A stretch of 39,273 nucleotides of DNA from NCBI GenBank assembly GCA_015654495.1, contig JAATGW010000090.1:1-39273 (forward strand), read 5' to 3'. A program made the translations under genes and the position numbers. A model generated the notes under the pieces. The model was not told the origin of the DNA, did not search any database, and was given only the letters and a program-made list of their open reading frames with translations. Each line of letters opens with the position of its first letter. Within the stretch, counting starts at the first letter, position 1. Source of the DNA: Chitinophagales bacterium (GTDB taxonomy: Bacteria > Bacteroidota > Bacteroidia > Chitinophagales > Chitinophagaceae). Below are positions 1-9,866 of the stretch, one piece after another.

Positions 1-605
1 AACGGTAATAAGAGCGTTTTACTAATGACATTGTCGAAATTAAACAGGAACAAGATTTTCATCAAAATACAAAATCTTAGCTCATATGACTTCATCAGCA
101 GGCCCTAAATAGCGTACGCACTCTTTGCCAGCCTGTTCGTGTCTTCGCCTTCTTCACCATTTTGTCAGATATTAATTATCGATAATATAAAAGGCTGCAA
201 AAAATCCTTTCCGGAACATTAATGTTTACGGTTTACGGAAAAAGAGGGCAGCTGGCATGCAGCTACTGGATTAGTCGGAACTTCCGGAAGGCGAACCAGA
301 TATTGCCATCTTAATCGCGGCAATTAGAACGATTGTCGAAAATTAAATAAAAAGTGATGAGTTTATACAAGCAGGCATCAGTCCGGTCGTTATAGGGAAA
401 ACCACCCCCCTTGGAGAAATACAGCCAATCCCAACCATTTATTAAAAAAAATTATGGTTCACAGATAATTTTTTCAATTATCATTTTGCTGATCTGTGTA
501 AAAATCAGTGCACTTTGCTATTGGATCCTTAAAACGATCTGATTTTCTTTTCAGGGTTTCTGTGATAAATTTCGGTGGAAATCCCCGCCGGACGGGGAAA
601 ATATT

Positions 606-1346
606 TTAAGATTCCAGGGCTTCTTTCAATCTTACAAGGCCGCTTCGGCTTACAGGAACCTTTACACCGGATTTAAGAACGATTATATAATTGTCCTTCT
701 CATAAGGTTCGAGTTTTGCAATTTCCGCGAGGTTGACAATATAGGAGCGATGGGTTCGCAGAAATTTATTGGCATCCAGCAGTTTTTCAAAATGACTCAT
801 GGTCCTGTTTTTTAACCATGCACCTTTTTGAGTATGTATTTTAACGAAATCATCTGCTGCCTCGAGGTAATGAATATCATGTGTGGGAATTATGATTACA
901 GAGGTTCCCGATCTTACAACGATGCGTTCTTTCTGCTGCGGTGAGTGGGCGGCTGTGTCGAGTATCGCCGGATTAAATCTGGACTCTTTTGCGAATTGCT
1001 GCAATTGCCATTTCTGCATCGCCTGATCAAATCTTGTTTTACTGAAAGGCTTCAATAGATAATCTGTAGCATGCAGATCAAAGGCTTTTATAGCAAATTC
1101 ATCAAAGGCGGTTGTAAAAATTACAGCCGGTTTATGATCAAGCAATTCCAGCATTTCAAATCCATTGATCTTTGGCATTTGTATATCGAGAAAAATAAGG
1201 TCGGGCTGATGCAATTGAATTGCTTTTATTCCTTCAAGGCCATTATCACATTCTTCAACAATTTCGGTTTCAGGAAATGAAGACAGGTATTCCCGGACCA
1301 GACTCCGTGCGAGCGGTTCATCATCGATCAGTACAACTTTTGTCAT
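606..1346 (-). CDS. LytTR-family response regulator (REC + LytTR DNA-binding)
   Basis: N-term VVLIDDEPLARSLV, phospho-acceptor LIFLDIQMP, TTAFDEFAIKAFDLHATDYLLKPF; C-term LytTR signature FLRTHRSYIVNLAEI. Start overlaps the stop of the upstream kinase (ATGA). Confidence 0.95.
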   Translation of the reverse strand: MTKVVLIDDEPLARSLVREYLSSFPETEIVEECDNGLEGIKAIQLHQPDLIFLDIQMPKINGFEMLELLDHKPAVIFTTAFDEFAIKAFDLHATDYLLKPFSKTRFDQAMQKWQLQQFAKESRFNPAILDTAAHSPQQKERIVVRSGTSVIIIPTHDIHYLEAADDFVKIHTQKGAWLKNRTMSHFEKLLDANKFLRTHRSYIVNLAEIAKLEPYEKDNYIIVLKSGVKVPVSRSGLVRLKEALES

Positions 1347-2389
1347 GCCTGAGGTATTATGATTGATGTAATAAACAAAAGATCCTGCTGCGTTATTTTT
1401 AAAAGGTCTGTTCTCGCAAAAAGCAAATATAATCTCCGTTCCACAGAGCTCAATCCGAATCCTGTACCTGCACGCGTTCCGGCAGTTTCCGGGTCGAAAG
1501 GGTTACATACTGTTATGACTAATTGCTGATCCGTTTTTACAGCCCTGATCTCAATATTTACTTTGTCAGTGGTATCGTATACGCCATATTTGATTGCATT
1601 CTCCACCACCGGTTGCAATAGCAGTGCAGGAATTTTAAGGTGTCGGGCATCTTCAGCCAATTCAATAGTGGCACTCAGCCGATGCCCGAATCTCAATTTT
1701 TCTATTGAAAGGTATAATTCAAGTTCTCTGAATTCTTCTTCAGCTGAAGCCATCTGTTCATTCTCTCTTTTAACTGTACTACGGAGAAAATCACTGAGAT
1801 GTTCAATCATAGTTCTTGCCTGCCCGGGATCGCGGGTTACAAGGGCGCTGATAGAGTTAAGACTGTTAAATAGAAAATGAGGCTGGAGTTGCTGCCTCAG
1901 TCTTAATAATTCGGCTTCGCGCGCAAGCTTTTCAGCATCAGATTTTCTACGCAATTGCAGTTCATTTTCTTCGAGTGTGCGCCTCAGTACAAATATCAAA
2001 GTCACACAACCAAGTATGAGCAAGCCTATTCCGATTCGTATTGCCGCAGTATAGTCAAAAAAACCCGCATCAAATATGTTCCTGTTATTTGCCGCCAGCA
2101 CCGCGCACCTGCTGATCAGGTACCAAAGAAATACAATGGCAGCTACTATCCCAATCAGATTCACATAACTTCCTTGCCCGGGTAAATAGTGTTTGAGAAG
2201 ATTTACGAGCAGGATCGCCGCAACTATCAATAGGAAATTGCTGATAAAACTGTCAGTAATGGCTAACCGTAAAGGTATACCTGCCGAGTGCATTACCCAG
2301 GCATAGGCCATTGCCCAGATCAGCCAGACACCGGTAATCAGGGAAAAAATTTTCCTGTTGCCCGAAAAAACCGGGTTAGTGGAAGCCAT
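1343..2389 (-). CDS. LytS/YehU-type sensor histidine kinase (multi-TM, His_kinase + HATPase)
   Basis: Hydrophobic N-terminal half, LRQQLQPHFLFNSLNSISALV H-box, PALLLQPVVENAIKYGV N-box, GTGFGLSSVERRL G-box. Confidence 0.93.
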   Translation of the reverse strand: MASTNPVFSGNRKIFSLITGVWLIWAMAYAWVMHSAGIPLRLAITDSFISNFLLIVAAILLVNLLKHYLPGQGSYVNLIGIVAAIVFLWYLISRCAVLAANNRNIFDAGFFDYTAAIRIGIGLLILGCVTLIFVLRRTLEENELQLRRKSDAEKLAREAELLRLRQQLQPHFLFNSLNSISALVTRDPGQARTMIEHLSDFLRSTVKRENEQMASAEEEFRELELYLSIEKLRFGHRLSATIELAEDARHLKIPALLLQPVVENAIKYGVYDTTDKVNIEIRAVKTDQQLVITVCNPFDPETAGTRAGTGFGLSSVERRLYLLFARTDLLKITQQDLLFITSIIIPQA

Positions 2390-2745
2390 CAGAAAATATC
2401 AAGTATTCGGTGTTTAATATTCTGGCGGAGTGATTCTGCCCGTTTGTGTGTTATCTGCTCATACAGGGCACCATTCTCCTGTTCTTTCAATGATGAATGA
2501 ATTTCAGCTCCGTCAATCATTTTATTCAACTGATATATTTCAGAAACGTTAATAAATTTCCAGTGTACAACCGCACCGATTGCTCCATTGCTGCTGCTTT
2601 CATTTATTCCAATCTGTTTTGCTTTTTCCAGAGCACTATTGGCATCGTCAGAAAATACAAGCCTCAGCTGTTCTTCGAACTGAGCTTTGTGTTCACTGAT
2701 TCCACATTGAATTCTATAAACCATTTTTACCAGGTACCAGTTCAT
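2389..2745 (-). CDS. DUF4288-like small protein
   Basis: WYLVKMVYRIQCG...QFEEQLRLVFSDDANSALEKAKQIG...VHWKFINVSEIYQL resembles the DUF4288 pattern; 1-nt overlap with the downstream kinase start. Confidence 0.7.
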   Translation of the reverse strand: MNWYLVKMVYRIQCGISEHKAQFEEQLRLVFSDDANSALEKAKQIGINESSSNGAIGAVVHWKFINVSEIYQLNKMIDGAEIHSSLKEQENGALYEQITHKRAESLRQNIKHRILDIF

Positions 2746-2755
2746 ATGCTTTGTT

Positions 2756-3571
2756 TCAACGGTTAAAGCTTTTTATTTCAATTCCGCCGAACATGCAGAA
2801 ACCCTGGAGAACAAGGGTTTTTTCGGGTACAACTGATAGCGAAGAAAACTGTCGCCTGTCTTCTATACCTCCGAAAATGGAAACAACCTCTGATTTGATT
2901 TCCCAGGAAGAAGGGATAATTAGTTTAGTTCCGCCAAACAAACAAACTGCTTCAACCACCACCTTGTGATTGAAATCGGCATGCATCAGATTTATATCGG
3001 CCCCTCCGAATATGGTTACAATTTCACCGCCTTTGAAATTTTTAGACATGATATACTTCCGCACATTTCCGAAGATAGACGCTACATCAAGTACATTTTC
3101 TGTAGCATTAATATCCGGTATAGGCCCTGTCTTTGTATCAGCAGTTTCTGTTGGGGCTTCACCTGTTTCAGCCCTCACCCCAAAATCATCAATATTATCA
3201 TTGGAAGGAGGTATCGGATCAACAGTAACTTTATTGGTTTTTGAGCGGGTCAGAATCATAAATCCAATTCCGAGAAAAATTACAGGGAGTATAAATTTTC
3301 CAAGATGCAGATCAGGAATGACGTCATCAGCAAGAAAAAATACTCCGATAGCAACAAGTACCAGCCATGTACGGTTGCGGAATCCATCTTTGGCTCCGAT
3401 GAAAATTCCTACCAGGATCAGGATCATTTCCCATTGAAGAATCCAGTCAGGAAAGTAAAATCCGAGTTTCGCAAGAAAAATTACTCCGCCCACAATCAGG
3501 AATGGAATTGCCACCCATCGGGGATTACGTTCTCTGAGCCGCCTGCGTGTATGCTTATAATCATTGTCCAT
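2756..3571 (-). CDS. LiaF-like membrane protein (N-terminal TM block, C-terminal cell-wall-active antibiotic-response-like repeat domain)
   Basis: Several TM segments followed by repeated FGG motifs (IFGGADINL, LFGGTKLII, IFGGIEDRR, MFGGIEIKS). Confidence 0.82.
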   Translation of the reverse strand: MDNDYKHTRRRLRERNPRWVAIPFLIVGGVIFLAKLGFYFPDWILQWEMILILVGIFIGAKDGFRNRTWLVLVAIGVFFLADDVIPDLHLGKFILPVIFLGIGFMILTRSKTNKVTVDPIPPSNDNIDDFGVRAETGEAPTETADTKTGPIPDINATENVLDVASIFGNVRKYIMSKNFKGGEIVTIFGGADINLMHADFNHKVVVEAVCLFGGTKLIIPSSWEIKSEVVSIFGGIEDRRQFSSLSVVPEKTLVLQGFCMFGGIEIKSFNR

Positions 3572-3685
3572 ACTGTCTGTTTTTATCGAAACTACTCATG
3601 CAAACTACTAAGTCAAATGGCTAAAAGGTAAATAGTATCGTGCGACTCGGTAAGTGGCTGATCAGAGGCGGCGAATGAATCAGGA

Positions 3686-5341
3686 TCAGCTCAAAGCTGT
3701 ATCAATCAGCTTAAAATCGTCGCCATCAAATAGCCCTTTATCGCTGAGTTTAAGATGCGGGATTACCAGAAGCGCCATAAAAGACAGTGTCATGAAAGGA
3801 GCTGAAAGAGAGGAACCCGCTGATTTGGCTTCTTTATCAATCAGGGTATATTGCTGTGCTACCAGGTATCCGTCTTCAAAACTCATAAGGCCTGCAACCG
3901 GGAGTGGCAGCAACATTTCAATATTATCATTCACACAACTGATTCCACCTTCAGTAGCAATAATCATGTTTACAGCCTTGCAGATACTTTCATCATCAAC
4001 TCCAACTGCAACTATATTATGTGAATCATGAGCTACGGATGAAGCCAGGGCGCCGCTTTTCAATCCGAAATTTCTAATGAATGCTTTTGCAACAGGCGCT
4101 TCAAAGTAGCGGTTTACTACAACAATTTTCAATACGTCTTCAGCAGTATCACTAACCCAGCAGCCATCGCTTAATAATGGTTTTGCATTTAGTTTTCCCG
4201 TTACCAGCTGCCCGTCCATTGCTTCTATTACCGGCAACTCATAAACACCACCGGTTGCGGGTATTTTAAACTCATCCATTTCTTTTATTGAACAATGAAA
4301 AAAGTTTATCCGCGCTGAAGGCGCCGGAGCTGGTTCAAGAAGTGATTTTCCGATGGAAGCTACGCAGATCCCATCGATCCATGTTTCAAGTACCTGAAAA
4401 GAAACAAGATCTTTTACCAGGATAAAATCAGCCGGATCTCCCACTTTGAGTAAACCCGTTTCAAGTTTATAATGAATATGGGGATTTATACATGCAGCCC
4501 GGATAACATCATAAACATTTATTCCTTTTGCAACTGCTCTTGCACATAACTGATTGATATGCCCATCAACCAAACTGTCAGGATGCTTGTCATCGCTGCA
4601 GAACATGATTTCATGCGGATGAGTTCGCAACAAAGGAATCAAAGCTTCAAAATTTTTTGCTGCACTTCCTTCCCGTATCAGAATTTTCATTCCGTATTGG
4701 AGTTTTTCCAAAGCTTCTTCTGCTGTAAAACATTCGTGATCTGTACTTATACCACGATTGATATAGGTTATTGCAGCCTCCCCACGTAAGCCCGGCGCAT
4801 GACCGTCAACAGGTTTCCCCCTTTTTCTGGCGGCTTCAATTTTTTTCAAAACCTCCGGATCGCCTTGCAACGCGCCAGGGAAATTCATCATCTCACTCAG
4901 GTATTTTATTTCCGGGAGGTCCAGCAACTTTTCTACCGCGGATGCATCAAGCGACGCGCCTGCTGTTTCAAATAAAGTAGCAGGCACGCAACTGGGTGCA
5001 CCAAAATAGAATTTAAATGGTGTGGCCCGGCTGTTTTCGATCATGAACTTTACACCATCCATTCCGCAAACATTAGCTATTTCATGCGGATCGCTGATGG
5101 TGGCAATGGTGCCATGAACAACAGCCAGCCTCGCAAACTCTGCCGGCACCAGCATGGAACTTTCGATGTGGATATGACTGTCAATAAATCCAGGTAAAAT
5201 GAAGGGAAGATCGGAATGAATTTCCTGATCGGGAAGAGGCTTAATTTCAAGGATCTTACCTTCACCGACAGTAATCGTAGATGCCCTGGTTGTACGCGTA
5301 AAACAGTCCACCAGCATTCCCTGAATTTTCAGGTTGGCCAT
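3686..5341 (-). CDS. ade: Adenine deaminase
   Basis: LPGFIDSHIHIESSML, ATISDPHEIANVCG, VDGHAPGL, FCSDDKHPD, GLKSGALASSVAHDSHNIVAVG, characteristic of amidohydrolase-type adenine deaminase. Confidence 0.95.
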   Translation of the reverse strand: MANLKIQGMLVDCFTRTTRASTITVGEGKILEIKPLPDQEIHSDLPFILPGFIDSHIHIESSMLVPAEFARLAVVHGTIATISDPHEIANVCGMDGVKFMIENSRATPFKFYFGAPSCVPATLFETAGASLDASAVEKLLDLPEIKYLSEMMNFPGALQGDPEVLKKIEAARKRGKPVDGHAPGLRGEAAITYINRGISTDHECFTAEEALEKLQYGMKILIREGSAAKNFEALIPLLRTHPHEIMFCSDDKHPDSLVDGHINQLCARAVAKGINVYDVIRAACINPHIHYKLETGLLKVGDPADFILVKDLVSFQVLETWIDGICVASIGKSLLEPAPAPSARINFFHCSIKEMDEFKIPATGGVYELPVIEAMDGQLVTGKLNAKPLLSDGCWVSDTAEDVLKIVVVNRYFEAPVAKAFIRNFGLKSGALASSVAHDSHNIVAVGVDDESICKAVNMIIATEGGISCVNDNIEMLLPLPVAGLMSFEDGYLVAQQYTLIDKEAKSAGSSLSAPFMTLSFMALLVIPHLKLSDKGLFDGDDFKLIDTALS

Positions 5342-5492
5342 ATATTTTTTTTAAAGAGACTGAAGGTAAGGATTAATGGAATCGTCCTATTAAAACCGAT
5401 TCCTATATTTGAGCCCGGAAATCTGCCGGAACACAGCAGCCGATTTGCACAGAACAATTTGAGATTGACTTTTTAAATTATAAACAAAACAC

Positions 5493-6206
5493 ATGAAAGC
5501 ATTAAAATCTGCTTGCGTTGCATTGATCACCCTGTTCTTTTTTTCCTCTCTCAGCGCTCAAACAGTTGATGAGATTGTAACTAAACACATCGCCGCGATA
5601 GGTGGCGCAGCGAACTGGAAAAAAATAAACACATTGAAAATGGAGGCCAATATTAATGTTCAGGGTAACGACATACCGGTGGTGATTTATCAGGTGAACA
5701 ATAAGGCTACTAAAAGTGAAATCATTTTTCAGGGAACAAATAACTATAACATTATTACAACTGAAGGTGGATGGAAATTTTTCCCGATCATGGGTCAGGC
5801 AGCCCCGGAAGCAATGACTGAAGATGAAGTTAAAGCCGGTCAGAACCAGCTTGATATTCAGGGAGAGCTTCTCGATTATAAAACTAAAGGCCACAAAGTA
5901 GAATTGCTGGGAAAAGACACACTTGACGGGAACGAAGCATTTAAACTGAAAGTAACCCGTAAAAACGGCTCTGAAGCTACCTATTTCATCGATGCCAAAT
6001 CATTTTATATGGTTCGTGCAATGGCCAAAGTAAAAGCAAACGGTCAGGAAATAGAGCAGACTTCTTTGATGAGCAATTTTCAGAAACTTCCCGAGGGGAT
6101 AGTCCTTCCTTTTACTTTAGAAGGCGTTGGTCCGGCACCAATTGTGATTTCCAAAGTTGAAGTGAATCCAAAAATTGATGATGCCGTTTTCAAAGTAACT
6201 CAATAG
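5493..6206 (+). CDS. Secreted outer-membrane lipoprotein-sorting-like protein
   Basis: Signal peptide MKALKSACVALITLFFFSSLSAQ; VDEIVTKHIAAIGGAANWKKINTLKMEANINVQG fold pattern typical of Bacteroidetes LolA-like proteins. Confidence 0.7.
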   Translation: MKALKSACVALITLFFFSSLSAQTVDEIVTKHIAAIGGAANWKKINTLKMEANINVQGNDIPVVIYQVNNKATKSEIIFQGTNNYNIITTEGGWKFFPIMGQAAPEAMTEDEVKAGQNQLDIQGELLDYKTKGHKVELLGKDTLDGNEAFKLKVTRKNGSEATYFIDAKSFYMVRAMAKVKANGQEIEQTSLMSNFQKLPEGIVLPFTLEGVGPAPIVISKVEVNPKIDDAVFKVTQ

Positions 6207-6223
6207 GAGATTTATTTTAATCT

Positions 6224-6252
6224 AAAAGCCCGGTGATTCGCCGGGCTTTTTT
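6224..6252. terminator. Bidirectional intrinsic terminator between convergent genes
   Basis: AAAAGCCCGG-TGATTCG-CCGGGCTTTTTT perfect 10-bp stem with flanking A/T tracts. Confidence 0.88.
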
Positions 6253-6256
6253 GTAC

Positions 6257-8410
6257 TTAACCATATTTGAATTTCTGTAACTGATCATACGCAGTTAGCT
6301 GCAGAATTTTTTTCCTCAATTCTTCAGGCCTGAAGGGTTTGGGTATAAAATCGGTGAATCCCTTTTCCAGGAGATCATTGTGCATATTGTCGTAAACTGC
6401 TGCCGTAAAAGCCACAATCGGGATCGTTTTATTTCGTTTACGGATCTCCGATACTGCCTGTGCTCCGTCCATCAGCGGCATTTCAAGATCAATCAGGAGC
6501 AGATCATAGGCGTTTTCATTGAAAAGTTCCAGTGCTTTTTCACCGTTGACTGCTTCATCAACAATCACCTGCCATTTTTCTAAAAATCGCTTTGCAACAA
6601 TCATATTTACGGGATTATCTTCTGCCAGAAGAATTCTTATACCGGCAATACTTTCCGGCGCGCGCACAATTTCTTCAGCGGCAGAATTTTTTCCCGGCTT
6701 TTTAATTTTCAACGGAACGGTAAAATGAAATTCACTTCCGGCGCCGGGTGCACTTTTTACCTTGATTTCACCACCCATTTTCTCTACAATATGTTTGCTG
6801 ATGGCAAGGCCCAGTCCTGTTCCGCCGTATTTTCTTGTAGTTTCAGCATCAGCTTGTGTGAAGCTGTCAAATATCTGCCTTGTCTTTGCCGGTGAAATGC
6901 CTATGCCGGTATCTTTTACTGCGAAATAAACCACAACGGAGTTGTCTTTGACGAGTTCCTGCCTTGCAATAACTGTGATCTTCCCTTTTTCAGTGAATTT
7001 TTTTGCGTTGGACAGGAGGTTATTCAGTACCTGTTTCAGGCGCATGTCATCGCTTGTTATTTCCAGATTGAGTTCTTCATCTATTTCCAGTTCAAGCTGC
7101 ACATTGGATTTATTCATGTTGCTTTGGAAAGGTTGAACCGTTGAAAGGAGAAATTCTTTGAGATTAAAAGGAGAATTCTCCAGTTCCATCTTACCCGCTT
7201 CGAGCTTGCTGAAATCCAGGATATCATTAACCAGTTGCAGCATATGTTCAGAAGAGTTCTTTAAAACAGACAAGAACTCATTTTGAGACTCCAGTGATTC
7301 TTCCTGCAGCAGAATATTGGATGTACCGATGATTGCATTCAGGGGTGTTCTCAGTTCATGACTCATATTACTCAGGAACCTGGATTTTACAAGGGCTGCT
7401 TTTTCAGCTTTTTCTTTAGCTTTTATTATTTCGAATTCCGCAATCTTGATTTCAGTAATATCCAGAATACTTATTTTACAATACATATCATGCTGGTGCT
7501 GAAAAGGTACAATGTTCACATATGCGAAAAACAAAACTTCATTTTCGCGAACGAAATCCATATTACCGTACCATGGTGAATTTCTTTCAAAGCGGTTATT
7601 ACGGAAACTCATAATCTGCTCCTCCACCGGGTGTCCTAAAAGTTTATCGACAGCCTGGCCAATAATTCGTTTCTTATCAGGAAATGAAAACACTTCCAAT
7701 GCGCGTATATTACAATCAGTGATCAAAAGGGAAGAAGCATTTACGATAAAAACCGCGTCGAGAGAGGTATCAAAAATGGTATCAGCCAGTTTTTTTTCTT
7801 CAAGAATTTTTTCTTCATGAGTTTCCAGCGTTTTCAGAATGAAATAAGCGAAAACAGAAGTCAGCAATAATGCCAGTGCCAGATTGGTACTGAAAAGGCC
7901 GCTGTACAGATCCTGCGGAATTTTCTGCAGATTATTCTGATATGGCGCCATAATAAAAATCATCACTGTGGTAAGCAGCGTTACCACGCTTGTGCTGATT
8001 ACTTCCTGGGCATTCTTTTTAATATCGATTACAAAAACCAATGCAAGTAATAAAGGAAAGAAAAGCAGATATTGGCCTGAACGTAATCCTTCTACATAGC
8101 TGATAACAAAGAGATATACATTCAAGGTCATGATCCCCAGCCTTTTAGCAGTGTTAAAATGACCGTCTTTGTTTACAAAAAAAGCAATGGTGAGCAGAAA
8201 GGTTCCGGCGATATTAATAATGGCACTGAAATACAGCTGATTGAAGAAATTAAACAGAAGACTGATAATGACCACGCCGAGCGCAAAACTGAGAAAGAGA
8301 TTGAGCCTCAGTATGTTCTTCCGGTTCTCCAGTGAGGTGTTTTCCCTTATGCCGCTATCTAAAATAGTTGCCCGTAAGGATAATATACTTTCTAATATGT
8401 TCGTTTTCAT
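6257..8410 (-). CDS. Hybrid sensor histidine kinase/response regulator (6TM-like region, PAS-like, HisKA, HATPase, REC)
   Basis: FLSNMSHELRTPLNAIIG H-box; GGTGLGLAISKHIVEKMGG; REC IRILLAEDNPVNMIVAKRFL...LLLIDLEMPLMDG...FIPKPF. Confidence 0.95.
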   Translation of the reverse strand: MKTNILESILSLRATILDSGIRENTSLENRKNILRLNLFLSFALGVVIISLLFNFFNQLYFSAIINIAGTFLLTIAFFVNKDGHFNTAKRLGIMTLNVYLFVISYVEGLRSGQYLLFFPLLLALVFVIDIKKNAQEVISTSVVTLLTTVMIFIMAPYQNNLQKIPQDLYSGLFSTNLALALLLTSVFAYFILKTLETHEEKILEEKKLADTIFDTSLDAVFIVNASSLLITDCNIRALEVFSFPDKKRIIGQAVDKLLGHPVEEQIMSFRNNRFERNSPWYGNMDFVRENEVLFFAYVNIVPFQHQHDMYCKISILDITEIKIAEFEIIKAKEKAEKAALVKSRFLSNMSHELRTPLNAIIGTSNILLQEESLESQNEFLSVLKNSSEHMLQLVNDILDFSKLEAGKMELENSPFNLKEFLLSTVQPFQSNMNKSNVQLELEIDEELNLEITSDDMRLKQVLNNLLSNAKKFTEKGKITVIARQELVKDNSVVVYFAVKDTGIGISPAKTRQIFDSFTQADAETTRKYGGTGLGLAISKHIVEKMGGEIKVKSAPGAGSEFHFTVPLKIKKPGKNSAAEEIVRAPESIAGIRILLAEDNPVNMIVAKRFLEKWQVIVDEAVNGEKALELFNENAYDLLLIDLEMPLMDGAQAVSEIRKRNKTIPIVAFTAAVYDNMHNDLLEKGFTDFIPKPFRPEELRKKILQLTAYDQLQKFKYG

Positions 8411-8492
8411 TCCCGGAATCCTTGGTTGTCAATTAGAAACGATTGTGTAAAGACCAGATGAAAACGCTATTATAAACCGAAAATTGTGACTT

Positions 8493-8897
8493 ATGTTGAA
8501 GGGAAGACAGCAGGAGAACTACCAGTTTTCCATACATTTTGATCAGCAGTTTCTCACGGAGTTATACGGCGATGATATGAGATCAGCAGAAGAAGTATTT
8601 CAATCTTCGATTATTCAGATCCACCAGGAACTGGAAGTAGCAGAAACGCTTTTTAAAAAAGGGAATATTACCGAGGTGAGGAAGATCTTTCATCGTATCA
8701 AACCCCTGTTTGGATATGTAGGATTGCTACCTGTGCAGGACTATATACAGACTTTTGAAGATAACTGTATTCATTTCCGTGAAATAGAGGGTCTGGCACT
8801 GGCATTCGAAAATCTGAAAGTTATTATTCTTGACGCTTCAACAAAAATCAGCGAAGAAAAAAACAGACTTGGCGATTATAATAAACGGCGGGCATGA
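8493..8897 (+). CDS. Stand-alone Hpt (histidine phosphotransfer) domain protein
   Basis: Helical protein with IFHRIKPLFGYVGL, matching the Hpt HxxKxxxxxxG core; ATGA overlap with the downstream response regulator. Confidence 0.82.
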   Translation: MLKGRQQENYQFSIHFDQQFLTELYGDDMRSAEEVFQSSIIQIHQELEVAETLFKKGNITEVRKIFHRIKPLFGYVGLLPVQDYIQTFEDNCIHFREIEGLALAFENLKVIILDASTKISEEKNRLGDYNKRRA

Positions 8898-9583
8898 AAT
8901 ACAGTAGTATTATTGTCGAAGACCTGCAGACTGCCGCTGACTTCCTGAAAAAATTCTGTGAACGCAGCGGACTAGTAGAGGTTCAGGGGCATTTCCTGAA
9001 CGCGGAAGATGCATTGATCTACCTTTCTGAAAACCTCGTTGATCTTATTTTTCTCGATGTTGAAATGCCGGGCGCTACCGGCTTTGATCTGATGGATCGC
9101 CTTGTATATACTCCACAGGTGATTCTGACTACCTCAAAAACAGAATATGCCTACGATGCTTTTCAATATAACGTTACTGACTACCTGAAAAAACCATTTA
9201 CTTACCAACGCTTTCTTGAATCGCTCCAGAAGGTACAGGTGAAAAAGGAAGAGGAAGATTCAAATTCAGAGCGGGATCATATCTTTATTAAGTCTGATGG
9301 AAAACTGATCAGGCTTAAAAATGATGATATACTGTTTATTGAAAGTATGGGCGACTATGTGAAATTTGTTACTGCTGAAAAAAAGTATATTACTCACAAC
9401 ACGATCAAAAACCTGGAAACGAAAGTGGATCCGATGCGATTTATGAAGGTGCACCGGTCTTATATTGTAAACCTTTCACGAATAGATGATATCCAGGAAA
9501 ATTCGCTTTATATCAAAGGAACCATGATCCCAATCAGCAAAGCACATAAGGCCCGCGTAATGCAAAAACTCAATATAGTTTAG
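8894..9583 (+). CDS. LytTR-family response regulator
   Basis: SIIVEDLQTAADFL, LIFLDVEMPGATG, VTDYLKKPF; LytTR FMKVHRSYIVNLSRIDDI. Confidence 0.94.
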   Translation: MKYSSIIVEDLQTAADFLKKFCERSGLVEVQGHFLNAEDALIYLSENLVDLIFLDVEMPGATGFDLMDRLVYTPQVILTTSKTEYAYDAFQYNVTDYLKKPFTYQRFLESLQKVQVKKEEEDSNSERDHIFIKSDGKLIRLKNDDILFIESMGDYVKFVTAEKKYITHNTIKNLETKVDPMRFMKVHRSYIVNLSRIDDIQENSLYIKGTMIPISKAHKARVMQKLNIV

Positions 9584-9841
9584 CAGCACCTCCAAACGCC
9601 GGCTGTTACTACTACTATATAACCTCCTTCTTTTGCCGGTAAGGCGGCGAGCCGGAAAGCCAGGCTGGATAAAAAAACATCGACTATGTCTTCATCATCC
9701 CGTCATTCCGACTTCCCGGCAGAAAAAACTATATACTAAAATCAATAATGAAAGATTTTTCTAATCTGCTTCCTCCTGGTCATTGGTCTAAATTTTCAAG
9801 TTAATTTTTCACTAAAACATTAGCGTCGCGCTGATAGTGAG

Positions 9842-9862
9842 ACTGCCTACTGCCTACTGCCT
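9842..9862. repeat. Three perfect tandem copies of the heptamer ACTGCCT
   Basis: Sequence ACTGCCTACTGCCTACTGCCT read directly, in the gap between convergent genes. Confidence 0.9.
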
Positions 9863-9866
9863 TAAA

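Noticed and set aside
2966-3437. Plus-strand ORFs (92 and 155 aa) antisense to the LiaF-like gene
   Set aside because: Fully antisense to a gene with clear FGG repeats and TM segments; no domain recognised.
9584-9866. Intergenic region with CCGTCATTCCGA-like and GCCGG-rich segments, considered as a REP or mobile-element remnant
   Set aside because: No clear hairpin, terminal repeats or transposase; only the heptamer repeat is well supported.
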